Origin: Candidatus Aminicenantota bacterium
GTDB taxonomy: Bacteria > Acidobacteriota > Aminicenantia > UBA2199
Assembly: GCA_020355945.1 (NCBI GenBank)
Contig: CP070627.1
Location: 548,367-562,668 of the forward strand
Length of the DNA stretch: 14,302 bases
Direction: 5' to 3'
Shown here in pieces: positions 7,002 to 14,050 of the stretch. Numbering within the stretch: position 1 is the stretch's first letter; each line of letters begins with the position of its first letter. The notes beneath the pieces were generated by a model, which saw only the letters and a program-made list of their open reading frames with translations, did no database searches and was not told the origin of the DNA. The position numbers and the translations under genes are program-made.

Positions 7002-7076
7002 ACGATGAAATTAAATAAAAGTTTTTGCGGATGTTTCACGGTCCAGGGGGCAGTTTTTTCAAAAAGCGCCCCCTGG
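7002..7076 (+). repeat. copy A of an inverted repeat element flanking the epimerase gene
   Basis: This stretch shares ACGATGAAA, the exact 19-mer TTTTGCGGATGTTTCACGG (7023-7041) and a G/C-capped hairpin with the reverse complement of 8226-8317. The hairpin is CCAGGGGGC (7043-7051) paired with GCCCCCTGG (7068-7076), a perfect 9-bp stem, with T and A runs facing each other inside. No T run follows, so it is not a standard terminator. The shared order of parts shows that both copies derive from one element, probably a dispersed, non-coding repeat. Confidence 0.8.
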
Positions 7077-7142
7077 TCGCCGAAGGCAAAAGTAATTTCA
7101 TGGCAGAAAAGACGTGTTAAGCCGTGGTTAAAAGAGGAAAAA

Positions 7143-8204
7143 ATGAAGATTAAAACCATTGAAGCCTGGGAAGTGAAAATGCGGTTAGAGGAACCCTATA
7201 CCATTGCCTATGAAACCATATCAACAGCGGACAATGTATTTCTTCGCCTTGAGACAGATAAAGGCATCAGCGGATACGGCTGTGCGGCACCGGACCTGCA
7301 AATCACCGGCGAAACCGCAGAGAGTGTACTTCATGCTTGCCAGGATATTATCGAACCGTCAATAAAAGGTTCGGACCCGCTGCGCATTGCGTTTCTCCTG
7401 GAAAAGTTAAGAAAACCCCTTCAATCTCAATCCTCAGCCATGGCCATGGTGGACATGGCCCTTCATGACATCCTGGGTAAAGCAGCCGGTTTACCGGTCT
7501 ATAAACTCCTGGGGGGATTTCGCACCAGTATGAAGACCAGTATTACCATCGGTATCATGCCGGTAAACGAAACCGTGCAAAAAGCCGGAAAATTTGTACA
7601 ACAGGGGTTTAAATCCTTGAAAATCAAAGGCGGCAGAGATGTGGACTCCGATATCGAACGAATCCTTAAAGTACGTGAAGCAGTGGGGGAAAAAATTGAA
7701 ATTCGCTTCGATGCCAACCAGGGGTACACCGTGGACAATTCACTGCATTTTTTCAAAGCTACACGAAAAGCCAGGGTGGAACTGATTGAGCAGCCCACTC
7801 CCCGGGGAGAACCCGACTTATTGAGCCGGGTGACCAAAGGCGTTTCTATCCCGGTGATGGCGGATGAAAGCCTGATGGACTTGAGGGATGCCTTTCGCCT
7901 GGCAAGACGGGAGTTAGTAGACATGGTGAATATTAAACTCATGAAATGCGGTGGTATCTCCGAAGCGTTACATATCAATGGGGTAGCCCGGGCTGCAAAC
8001 CTGGAAGTCATGGTGGGATGCATGGATGAAGCAGCGTTGAGTATTGCAGCCGGTCTCCATTTTGCCCTGGCCCGACCCAATGTACTTTATGCGGACCTGG
8101 ACGGTCACCTGGATTTAATTGACGATCCTTCCGATGGCACGGTTCTTCTTAAAAACGGTATCCTCTACCCATCTTCAGCCCCTGGCCTGGGATTTGAAAT
8201 TTAA
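7143..8204 (+). CDS. dipeptide epimerase (L-Ala-D/L-Glu epimerase-like, enolase superfamily)
   Basis: Product of 353 residues, the normal length. The capping domain is N-terminal (about 1-125), followed by the TIM barrel. All catalytic parts of the muconate-lactonizing subgroup are visible: Lys160-Ile-Lys162 on strand two, metal ligands Asp190 (DANQGY), Glu216 (EQP) and Asp241 (ADES), the opposite catalytic Lys265 (NIKLMKCGG), and the Asp318-Leu-Asp320 motif characteristic of dipeptide epimerases, which binds the substrate amino group. It should epimerise the second residue of a dipeptide, classically L-Ala-D-Glu from murein turnover; the exact dipeptide cannot be read from sequence. The ATG at 7143 is preferred because GAGG lies five bases before it and the protein then starts like the family (MKIKTIEAW). 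The frame stays open upstream to 6879, but that stretch runs through repeat copy A. Flanking inverted repeats suggest it is transcribed alone. Confidence 0.92.
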   Translation: MKIKTIEAWEVKMRLEEPYTIAYETISTADNVFLRLETDKGISGYGCAAPDLQITGETAESVLHACQDIIEPSIKGSDPLRIAFLLEKLRKPLQSQSSAMAMVDMALHDILGKAAGLPVYKLLGGFRTSMKTSITIGIMPVNETVQKAGKFVQQGFKSLKIKGGRDVDSDIERILKVREAVGEKIEIRFDANQGYTVDNSLHFFKATRKARVELIEQPTPRGEPDLLSRVTKGVSIPVMADESLMDLRDAFRLARRELVDMVNIKLMKCGGISEALHINGVARAANLEVMVGCMDEAALSIAAGLHFALARPNVLYADLDGHLDLIDDPSDGTVLLKNGILYPSSAPGLGFEI

Positions 8205-8225
8205 TATACTTACATCCAGGAGCTA

Positions 8226-8317
8226 CCAGGGGGGCTCTTTTCGAGAAAACCGCCCCGTGACGCATCTGGCCCCGTGAAACATCCGCAAAAGCTTTTTACT
8301 AATGGGACTTTCATCGT
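8226..8317 (-). repeat. copy B of the inverted repeat element, with an internal 17-base duplication
   Basis: The reverse complement matches copy A at 7002-7076 in the same order: ACGATGAAA, the 19-mer TTTTGCGGATGTTTCACGG (8290-8272) and a hairpin ending in TGG. GGGGC (8231-8235) pairs with GCCCC (8252-8256), and TTTTC/GAAAA form an inner stem. GCCCCGTGA occurs twice (8252-8260 and 8269-8277), 17 bases apart, which accounts for most of the extra length over copy A. It starts about 20 bases after the epimerase stop. Confidence 0.8.
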
Positions 8318-8372
8318 GGTTATCATGTTCATCAGCGATCTTCTTTTTTTTGGATAAATTTAGAATTAAAGC

Positions 8373-8401
8373 TTGACAATCCTTCCCGGAATATATATAA
8401 T
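8373..8401 (+). promoter_or_regulatory. perfect-consensus sigma70 promoter for the catalase gene
   Basis: TTGACA (8373-8378) and TATAAT (8396-8401) match the consensus at all twelve positions with the optimal 17-base spacing. Transcription would start near 8408, leaving a leader of about 67 bases. The site rules out an upstream start for the catalase, because the -35 lies at the beginning of the extended frame. Confidence 0.85.
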
Positions 8402-8406
8402 ACAGC

Positions 8407-8447
8407 AGCTTAAAATCCATAATCTTTATGAAAATGATTTTAAAGCT
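8407..8447 (+). promoter_or_regulatory. inverted repeat in the catalase leader
   Basis: AGCTTAAAATC (8407-8417) and GATTTTAAAGCT (8436-8447) are inverted repeats with one bulged base, separated by 18 bases. The repeat starts at the predicted transcription start and ends about 16 bases before the SD. It could be an operator for a repressor or an mRNA stem-loop. It does not match the PerR or Fur box consensus that I know. Confidence 0.45.
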
Positions 8448-8474
8448 AAAAAACTTTTGAATTGGAGGTTTAAG

Positions 8475-9986
8475 ATGGCAAAGAAAAAAAATACGCTTAC
8501 CACGAGCTTTGGCATGCCGGTTGCCGACGACCAGAATACCATGACTGCTGGAAAACAGGGGCCAGCACTGGTTCAAGATATCCATTTAATCGAGAAACTG
8601 GCTCATTTCGATCGCGAACGTATCCCCGAGCGGGTGGTTCACGCGAAAGGGGCAGGTGCCTATGGTTACTTCGAGGTCAGCCACGACGTCACCAGGTATA
8701 CCCGGGCCGGGTTTCTTTCCGAAGTGGGCAAGCGAACTGAAGTCTTCGTTCGTTTTTCTACTGTCGGCGGCGAAAAGGGATCGGCCGATTCCGAGCGCGA
8801 CCCCCGCGGATTCGCAGTTAAGTTTTACACTGAAGAAGGAAACTACGATTTTGTAGGCAACAACACCCCGGTTTTCTTTATTCGCGATCCACTGAAGTTT
8901 CCCGACTTTATCCACACCCAGAAGCGCCACCCGGCGAAGAACACCAAGGACCCGGATATGTTCTGGGACTTCCTTTCCCTGACACCGGAGTCGATCCACC
9001 AGGTCACGATTCTCTTTTCCGACCGCGGTACGCCCAAAAGTTATCGCCACATGAACGGGTACAGCGGACATACCTTTATGTGGTATAACGCCAATGGGGA
9101 ATACTTCTGGGTCAAGATCCATTTCAAAACCGAGCAAAAAATCCAAAACCTGACCCGGGAAGAAGCGGTGCGTTTGGCCGGTGAGGACCCCGATCAAGCC
9201 ACCAGGGATTTGTTTGACAGCATCGCCAAAGGTGATTACCCGGCCTGGAAGGTCTACGTCCAGGTTATGACCCCGGACCAGGTGAAGAAGTACCGGTTCG
9301 ACTCTTTTGACATCACCAAGGTTTGGGCTCATGGCGATGTACCGCTTCAGCCTTTTGGCCGCATGGTACTCAACCGCAACCCGGAAAATTACTTCGCCGA
9401 TGTCGAGCAATCCGCCTTTTCACCGGGAAATTTCGTTCCCGGTATTGGTCCTTCACCGGACAAGATGTTACAGGGCCGTCTTTTCAGCTATCATGATACC
9501 CACCGCCATCGCCTGGGCCCAAACTACCATTTATTGCCGGTGAATGCTCCAAAAGCAGCTCCTGAGAACAGTTATCAGCGGGATGGTTTCATGCGCGTTG
9601 ATGCCAATGGCGGCGGCGGGCCCAATTACTATCCCAACACGATGGGCGGGCCCGGACCTGATCCCCAGGTGGGTGCGCCCCCGATCGATGTCTCAGGAAT
9701 GGCGGCACGTCACGCTTACACCCTTTCCGATGACGACTTTGTCCAGGCCGGAGACCTTTACCGTAAAGTCATGACCGACCAGGACCGGGACCATTTGATC
9801 GGGAACATCGTGTCCCACCTGGGCAGCGCGCAGAAGCGCATTCAACTGCGTCAAACCGCGCTGTTCTATAAAGCCGACCAGGAGTACGGACGCCGTGTGG
9901 CTGAAGGCCTCAAACTGGATTTGGCCGAAGTCAAACGCCTGGCTGCCATGTCACAGGAAGACCGCGTTAAAGCAACCAGTGCGTAG
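8475..9986 (+). CDS. katA: monofunctional haem catalase (small-subunit type)
   Basis: Product of 503 residues, within the small-subunit range. It decomposes hydrogen peroxide to water and oxygen. The distal haem residues are His56 in [15 protein letters not shown] and Asn129/130 in [13 protein letters not shown]; the proximal haem ligand is Tyr339 in [43 protein letters not shown] is also typical. The lack of a signal peptide suggests a cytoplasmic enzyme. The ATG at 8475 follows TTGGAGG at good spacing and lies after a perfect promoter, so it is a single-gene unit with strong basal transcription. The gene is visibly richer in G+C than the sigma and radical SAM genes (sampled 60-base lines about 53-67% against 28-33%), which hints at a different origin or at codon selection for high expression. 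The gene symbol follows the common name of this type. Confidence 0.96.
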   Translation: MAKKKNTLTTSFGMPVADDQNTMTAGKQGPALVQDIHLIEKLAHFDRERIPERVVHAKGAGAYGYFEVSHDVTRYTRAGFLSEVGKRTEVFVRFSTVGGEKGSADSERDPRGFAVKFYTEEGNYDFVGNNTPVFFIRDPLKFPDFIHTQKRHPAKNTKDPDMFWDFLSLTPESIHQVTILFSDRGTPKSYRHMNGYSGHTFMWYNANGEYFWVKIHFKTEQKIQNLTREEAVRLAGEDPDQATRDLFDSIAKGDYPAWKVYVQVMTPDQVKKYRFDSFDITKVWAHGDVPLQPFGRMVLNRNPENYFADVEQSAFSPGNFVPGIGPSPDKMLQGRLFSYHDTHRHRLGPNYHLLPVNAPKAAPENSYQRDGFMRVDANGGGGPNYYPNTMGGPGPDPQVGAPPIDVSGMAARHAYTLSDDDFVQAGDLYRKVMTDQDRDHLIGNIVSHLGSAQKRIQLRQTALFYKADQEYGRRVAEGLKLDLAEVKRLAAMSQEDRVKATSA

Positions 9987-10000
9987 AGGGAAAACAGCGT

Positions 10001-12133
10001 TTAAATCCGCAGCAGGTAAGATACCTTCAGGGTAAGAGAATACCCGTTTTCTATCCGCATGTCTTCCAGGCGGCTGCTCTTTTTGTAACTTAACTGGATG
10101 ATATTGCCGGCTCCGAAATAATATCCCACCAGCACATCCAGGTTGTACTGGTCGTTTCGGGTTTCCCCCTGCAAACGGGTGTTTAAAAAGAGGCTGCGGG
10201 TGATCTGGTAGTGGAGGCTGGTTTTATAGGTGAGGTCATTGAAAACAGCCTCGCCGGTGCGATCAATGGTTTGCCGGGTCCATTTGCCGGCCGTTGTAAA
10301 TTCCAGGTTGCTGCGCGGCCGAAACGTGACCCCGATGTCCAGGTCTATTTCAATACCCCCTTCCACCGCACTGTAATCCTCATTGTAAATGCCCTTGTGG
10401 TCCCATTCACCGCGAATATCCAGGCTTTTAAAAAAACCGCTCCTGTACCAGTGTATGCCCACGTCACAGCCATATATATCGATAAATTCCCCGGACCAGG
10501 ATAGGTTTTCCTCTTCGTTATACAACTGGTATTTGCTCTCCCCCGTCCGCAGCCTGATGAAAGGCTCTAAACGGGATAAAAATTCTATATTGGCAGATAG
10601 TTCCAACGTCTTTCGTGTCAAATTACCCTGGCAATCGTGTCCCAGGTTGCCTTGTAAGTCTGTGCTTACCCGTTTTACCTGCTTCTTATTAAATCGCCAG
10701 GCATAACCCAATTCCAGTTCCGTAAACTGGGAATCAATCTTGTCAATATACCCGGTCCTGACATCTACATTTTCCTCTACCCGCCTGTAATTTAATAGCA
10801 TTTGCAGACCGGCATCGGGCTGCCGTTCCAATTGCAGCACATGCATGCCGATCTTTTTGTTCCCTGTGTGTTTATTAAAGGAAAAGGCGCTCTGGCCGCG
10901 AATATAATAAATATCTTTAAAATTAAAATTGTAATCCAGTCCAAAATTGCGGTTGTAGTCATCCGCTTCATCCATCCCGGTATAATAAATGCCGATTTGG
11001 GAGTTTTTAAAGATGTCTTTTTTAATACGTATCACTGAAAAAAAGTTATCTTCGGTTTCTTCTTCCTCATCTCCTTTATTAAAGGCTCCCAGCAAACCAA
11101 AGGAGAAACCGCCGGTTTTCCCGGTAACCTTGGCGGCAAACCTGGGGCTGCGAATACGGCGGGAGTAGAATAAATTAAACTCCGAACGGGGTCCCCAGCC
11201 TCGGTACTCATTGCCCCCGAAGTATTGACTGCCTTCACTGAAAAAAGGGCGGTTTTCTTCCAGGTAATTTTCATAGGGAGAGAACTGGTAAATAAAGGGA
11301 TCGGATTCCACTTCGCTGAAATCCGGGCTGGCAGTCATATCCAGGATCAAGTTGGGTAATATGCCATATTTGAAATCAAGACCCAACGCCATTTTGTCAT
11401 CCTTTTCCCCCTCCCAGCGGGAGAGCCGGCCCCCGAAATAAGGAAAAAATTCAAGATTATAAGAGGGTTTGACTCCTTCCAGTCCGGTCAATGTCCCCAA
11501 CTGCTGCAAGTGGGATATATCCCGGTTGACATTGGTCCAGAAATCCCTTTCTTTTAAGCGAGAGATGTACCGTTCAAAGTTGATACCCCAGACCTGTTTC
11601 TTTGTAGTAGAGAAACGCAGGGATTTAAAGGGAATCGCAATTTCCGCGCACCAGCCGTCTTCTCTTACAGTGGCCCCGGATAACCAGATGGTTTCCACTG
11701 AATTACTCTGTACCCCGCGGGGATTCACCGTAAATTGGATACTGGTGCGTTTATCATTATAAGTATCCAGGATTACAGTAATGGAGTCATTGTCTTCATA
11801 ACTGTTGCGCGGTGTAAGTTCAGCCCAGATTTTTCCAGGTTCGGCGTCTTTCATTAAAAAGGCAAAATAGATATAGTTTTTGTTATATACGGACCACACA
11901 TAGGTCTCTTCCGAGGCCTTGCTTCCATTGACCGGATCGAACTGGAAAAAACCGGAAACCGGTTCTATTCCCTTCCAGCAGGCATCTTTTAAATGGCCGT
12001 CGATCCGGGGTGGTGCGGCAGTGGGTTGAACCCGGAGAGTTTTGGTTTCACTTTGGCCCGATACCTGTTGACTGTTTAAGACCGCCAGGACCAAAATAAG
12101 GACCAGTGAAACATAACGTACGTTTGTACTCAT
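10001..12133 (-). CDS. DUF5916-type outer-membrane protein with N-terminal CBM9-like domain
   Basis: Product of 710 residues. A signal peptide covers about 1-26 (hydrophobic YVSLVLILVLAVLN, then QVSGQ). Residues about 30-220 form a beta-rich domain like carbohydrate-binding family 9: PPRIDGHLKDACWKG, an acidic EDNDSITVILDTYNDKRTS and FTVNPRGVQSNSVE, the N-terminal half of DUF5916 proteins. The rest (about 240-710) shows alternating beta strands rich in aromatics (DFKYGILPNLILDMTASPDF, ENRPFFSEGSQYFGG) and ends in a strand (SYLLRI), as expected for an outer-membrane beta-barrel. It probably resides in the outer membrane; the ligand is unknown. AGAGGT nine bases before the ATG supports the start. 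It converges with the catalase gene with only 14 bases between the stops and no terminator in the gap. Divergent to the propeller gene. Confidence 0.88.
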   Translation of the reverse strand: MSTNVRYVSLVLILVLAVLNSQQVSGQSETKTLRVQPTAAPPRIDGHLKDACWKGIEPVSGFFQFDPVNGSKASEETYVWSVYNKNYIYFAFLMKDAEPGKIWAELTPRNSYEDNDSITVILDTYNDKRTSIQFTVNPRGVQSNSVETIWLSGATVREDGWCAEIAIPFKSLRFSTTKKQVWGINFERYISRLKERDFWTNVNRDISHLQQLGTLTGLEGVKPSYNLEFFPYFGGRLSRWEGEKDDKMALGLDFKYGILPNLILDMTASPDFSEVESDPFIYQFSPYENYLEENRPFFSEGSQYFGGNEYRGWGPRSEFNLFYSRRIRSPRFAAKVTGKTGGFSFGLLGAFNKGDEEEETEDNFFSVIRIKKDIFKNSQIGIYYTGMDEADDYNRNFGLDYNFNFKDIYYIRGQSAFSFNKHTGNKKIGMHVLQLERQPDAGLQMLLNYRRVEENVDVRTGYIDKIDSQFTELELGYAWRFNKKQVKRVSTDLQGNLGHDCQGNLTRKTLELSANIEFLSRLEPFIRLRTGESKYQLYNEEENLSWSGEFIDIYGCDVGIHWYRSGFFKSLDIRGEWDHKGIYNEDYSAVEGGIEIDLDIGVTFRPRSNLEFTTAGKWTRQTIDRTGEAVFNDLTYKTSLHYQITRSLFLNTRLQGETRNDQYNLDVLVGYYFGAGNIIQLSYKKSSRLEDMRIENGYSLTLKVSYLLRI

Positions 12134-12175
12134 TACTATTTTACCTCTAATTAATCATCCATTTGTAGAATTCTT

Positions 12176-12181
12176 ATTATA
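12176..12181 (-). promoter_or_regulatory. -10 element for the DUF5916 gene
   Basis: A consensus TATAAT lies on the minus strand about 42 bases before the ATG at 12133. No good -35 is found 16-18 bases upstream (TTTAAT or TTAATC at best), so the promoter may need an activator. Confidence 0.4.
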
Positions 12182-12225
12182 ACGTAAAAACCTTGCAGAT
12201 TAAATAAAAATTTAATAATTTCCTC

Positions 12226-12254
12226 TTGACCTAAGATTTCAAATCGATTATATT
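12226..12254 (+). promoter_or_regulatory. sigma70-type promoter for the beta-propeller protein gene
   Basis: TTGACC (12226-12231) and TATATT (12249-12254) are separated by exactly 17 bases, each five of six to consensus. The start would be near 12261, about 38 bases before the ATG. Confidence 0.75.
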
Positions 12255-12287
12255 TTATTCTGGCAATAAAATATCGACAATAAAATA
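12251..12287 (+). promoter_or_regulatory. operator-like palindrome over the transcription start, with an extra half-site
   Basis: TATTTTATT (12251-12259) and AATAAAATA (12265-12273) form a perfect 9-bp inverted repeat around the five bases CTGGC, covering part of the -10 and the predicted start. The right arm recurs inside a direct repeat, CAATAAAATA at 12264-12273 and 12278-12287, the second copy ending at the SD AAGGAGG (12287-12293). A repressor dimer could bind here, or the arms could form alternative mRNA stems that expose or hide the SD. A+T-rich sequence makes chance matches easier. Confidence 0.45.
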
Positions 12288-12298
12288 AGGAGGATAAC

Positions 12299-13999
12299 AT
12301 GAAAATAAATCATAGGGGGTTTATCAATTTCGGTTTAATTTTTTTAGTTATTGTATTTTGGGTCTGTTTACCGGTTTTTCCCCGGTCAGGTGCAGGAGGT
12401 AGTGGTGGGTCGGACCCGGAGATTTTGATCTATACGTTTAAGGCGGACCCCACGGTCAAGGTTGGTTATCCCAAAGGCTGGACAGTGCAGGAGAACCAGA
12501 TGGGAGTGGCTATGACGGAAACGCAAGGTGCGGACAGCGCCGGGATTCTCATTTTTATCGGCCAGCTCCAGGGAAACGTCCAGACAAAAGAGACCCTGGC
12601 AAAAACCATGATCGACTCACTGCGACAGTCAGGTTACCCGGACTTAAAAGTGGTGAAACAGGGTCCCCATGCCCAGGCCCCGGATGTCCTGGCTATCGAT
12701 GCCACTCTCACTGCGGAAGGCATGCCTTTCCAGGCACACATGTGGTGTGCTGCCGACGTTCAGACTCGTATAGGAATATTCACTGTTTTTTATGCGCCCC
12801 GGCACAGGTATGGGACATTTAATGTGCAGAATCTCTTGAGTTCCTGCCTGGCACCGATGTTTGGAGGCGGAGCCCCAACCCCGACAACTCCCCCGGGAAC
12901 GGGAACCGCTACCGGTACAGGTACAGGAACAGGAACAGGTACAGCGGCTGTGGGAAGCACAAAAGAGATCGTCTTTATCCGACAAGAAGGCGATAACCGG
13001 GTATTGTGTGCCCTGGACCCCTCAACCGGAAGCACTACAAGACTGTATAGCTTTGGGAAGGTACCTATTTGCCAACCAGCCCGAAGCCTTGACGGCAAGG
13101 TGATTGTTATTGCCGTTCCTATCCTGAAGCGGGTGTTTTGCATTACGGGTATCACAAGATACGACAGGGCCCTGGATAAAAATATCAATGCTTTTCCAAT
13201 GATATTTCCCCTTAAAGGAGAAAGTTATGTTAATTCTCCCAGCCTGTCGCGTGATGGCAGCCTGGTGGTGGTGCAATTAAAGACCTTCCAGCACGCTGGC
13301 AACATCAACGTCCATGACGCCACTACAGGCGCCTATGACCACACGCATGCCGCCATTCTCCGCAGGGGCCAACTGGCTTCCTTCAAGCTCCAAAAAGCGA
13401 TCCAGCAACAAGCTCTTTACTATAAGGACCCGGAGATGCCGGAACTGGGTACGTACAGGCGCGGTTGGTGTCCGGTCTTTTCTCCCACCAGCGATATCAT
13501 CGCCTTTACCAATGCGGGTAAGCTGTGTTTGCATAACAGTAAAACAGGACAGAAGCTGCGGGAATTTGAGCTGGCCAATGCCATATATGAAATGTCTGCC
13601 CTGGCCTTCTCACCGGACGGCACAGTAATTGCTTATATCGGCAAGGTTGTCAGGAGTTCTTTTGGTTTTTCCGATGCCCCGGGTTCCGTTGTATTAACGG
13701 ACATACGCAGCGGTGCCAGTAAAGTAGTTAATCTTCCTCGTACGCTTCGCCCCTCTTCGCCGGTTGAGGCATCGGGTTCAGCCACTATCTGCCTGGATTT
13801 CTCACCTGACAGTCGTTACATTGTATTCAGTGCTTCCCCCAGGTCCGGGGAGCAAGATAGTGCGGTAGAGACCTTCAGGGACCTGGCAGGGAAGTCAGCG
13901 CCAGAGAGTGACATCTATATCCTGGACCTGCAAACCGGGAACTGTCATCGCCTCACCAATGACGGCAAAAGCTTTGACCCCGTGTGGAAAGGACGCTAG
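12299..13999 (+). CDS. exported protein with PsbP/DUF1795-like domain and C-terminal WD40/TolB-like beta-propeller
   Basis: Product of 566 residues. A basic start and hydrophobic helix (about 8-27) form a signal peptide or anchor. Residues about 40-188 resemble the PsbP/DUF1795 fold (KVGYPKGWTVQENQMGVAMTE, then a strand-rich stretch ending FNVQNLLSSCLAPMFGG), assigned with modest confidence. A Thr/Pro/Gly linker follows (about 190-216), with eight hexanucleotide repeats in its gene. Residues about 220-566 carry propeller blades of the PD40/TolB kind: EIVFIRQEG, SLDGKVIVIAV, SRDGSLVVVQLKT, AFSPDGTVIAYIG, FSPDSRYIVFSAS and, at the end, DIYILDLQTGNCHRLTNDG. Such propellers usually bind proteins or ligands at the cell surface or in the periplasm; no catalytic motif was recognised. 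SD AAGGAGG lies five bases before the ATG. It is transcribed from its own promoter, divergent from the DUF5916 gene. Confidence 0.82.
   Translation: MKINHRGFINFGLIFLVIVFWVCLPVFPRSGAGGSGGSDPEILIYTFKADPTVKVGYPKGWTVQENQMGVAMTETQGADSAGILIFIGQLQGNVQTKETLAKTMIDSLRQSGYPDLKVVKQGPHAQAPDVLAIDATLTAEGMPFQAHMWCAADVQTRIGIFTVFYAPRHRYGTFNVQNLLSSCLAPMFGGGAPTPTTPPGTGTATGTGTGTGTGTAAVGSTKEIVFIRQEGDNRVLCALDPSTGSTTRLYSFGKVPICQPARSLDGKVIVIAVPILKRVFCITGITRYDRALDKNINAFPMIFPLKGESYVNSPSLSRDGSLVVVQLKTFQHAGNINVHDATTGAYDHTHAAILRRGQLASFKLQKAIQQQALYYKDPEMPELGTYRRGWCPVFSPTSDIIAFTNAGKLCLHNSKTGQKLREFELANAIYEMSALAFSPDGTVIAYIGKVVRSSFGFSDAPGSVVLTDIRSGASKVVNLPRTLRPSSPVEASGSATICLDFSPDSRYIVFSASPRSGEQDSAVETFRDLAGKSAPESDIYILDLQTGNCHRLTNDGKSFDPVWKGR
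12896..12943 (+). repeat. tandem hexanucleotide repeat encoding a Gly-Thr linker
   Basis: Eight hexamers in frame: GGAACG, GGAACC, GCTACC, then five of the form GGTACA or GGAACA. They encode Gly-Thr (once Ala-Thr) pairs that join the N-terminal domain to the propeller. Length changes by slippage would stay in frame. Confidence 0.85.
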
Positions 14000-14050
14000 A
14001 AAAAATAGGAACGGTGCGAAGTGCGAAAGCCCTGGTTAATGGTTAAAACT

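Noticed and set aside
6869..7159. 96-codon minus-strand frame upstream of the epimerase
   Set aside because: It is formed by repeat copy A and flanks, with no SD or family resemblance, and it overlaps the epimerase start.
7499..8080. Open frame of 193 codons antisense to the epimerase gene
   Set aside because: It overlaps the catalytic core of the epimerase and encodes a low-complexity, Ser/Arg/Pro-rich product without any recognised motif.
4340..8204. Dipeptide epimerase as a third member of the peptide/radical SAM pathway
   Set aside because: The genes are 309 bases apart, a repeat copy and a weak promoter lie between them, and dipeptide epimerases act on free dipeptides from murein turnover. 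The link is not excluded but has no positive support.
8223..8585. 120-codon minus-strand frame across repeat copy B and the catalase promoter
   Set aside because: It runs antisense through a perfect promoter and the catalase start and owes its end to the repeat; no motif is seen.
8586..9410. Long open frame (274 codons) antisense to the catalase gene
   Set aside because: It lies wholly inside a gene with all catalase motifs, has no recognisable domain, and long antisense frames are expected in G+C-richer genes.
9987..10000. Bidirectional terminator between catalase and the DUF5916 gene
   Set aside because: Only 14 bases separate the stops and they form no hairpin.
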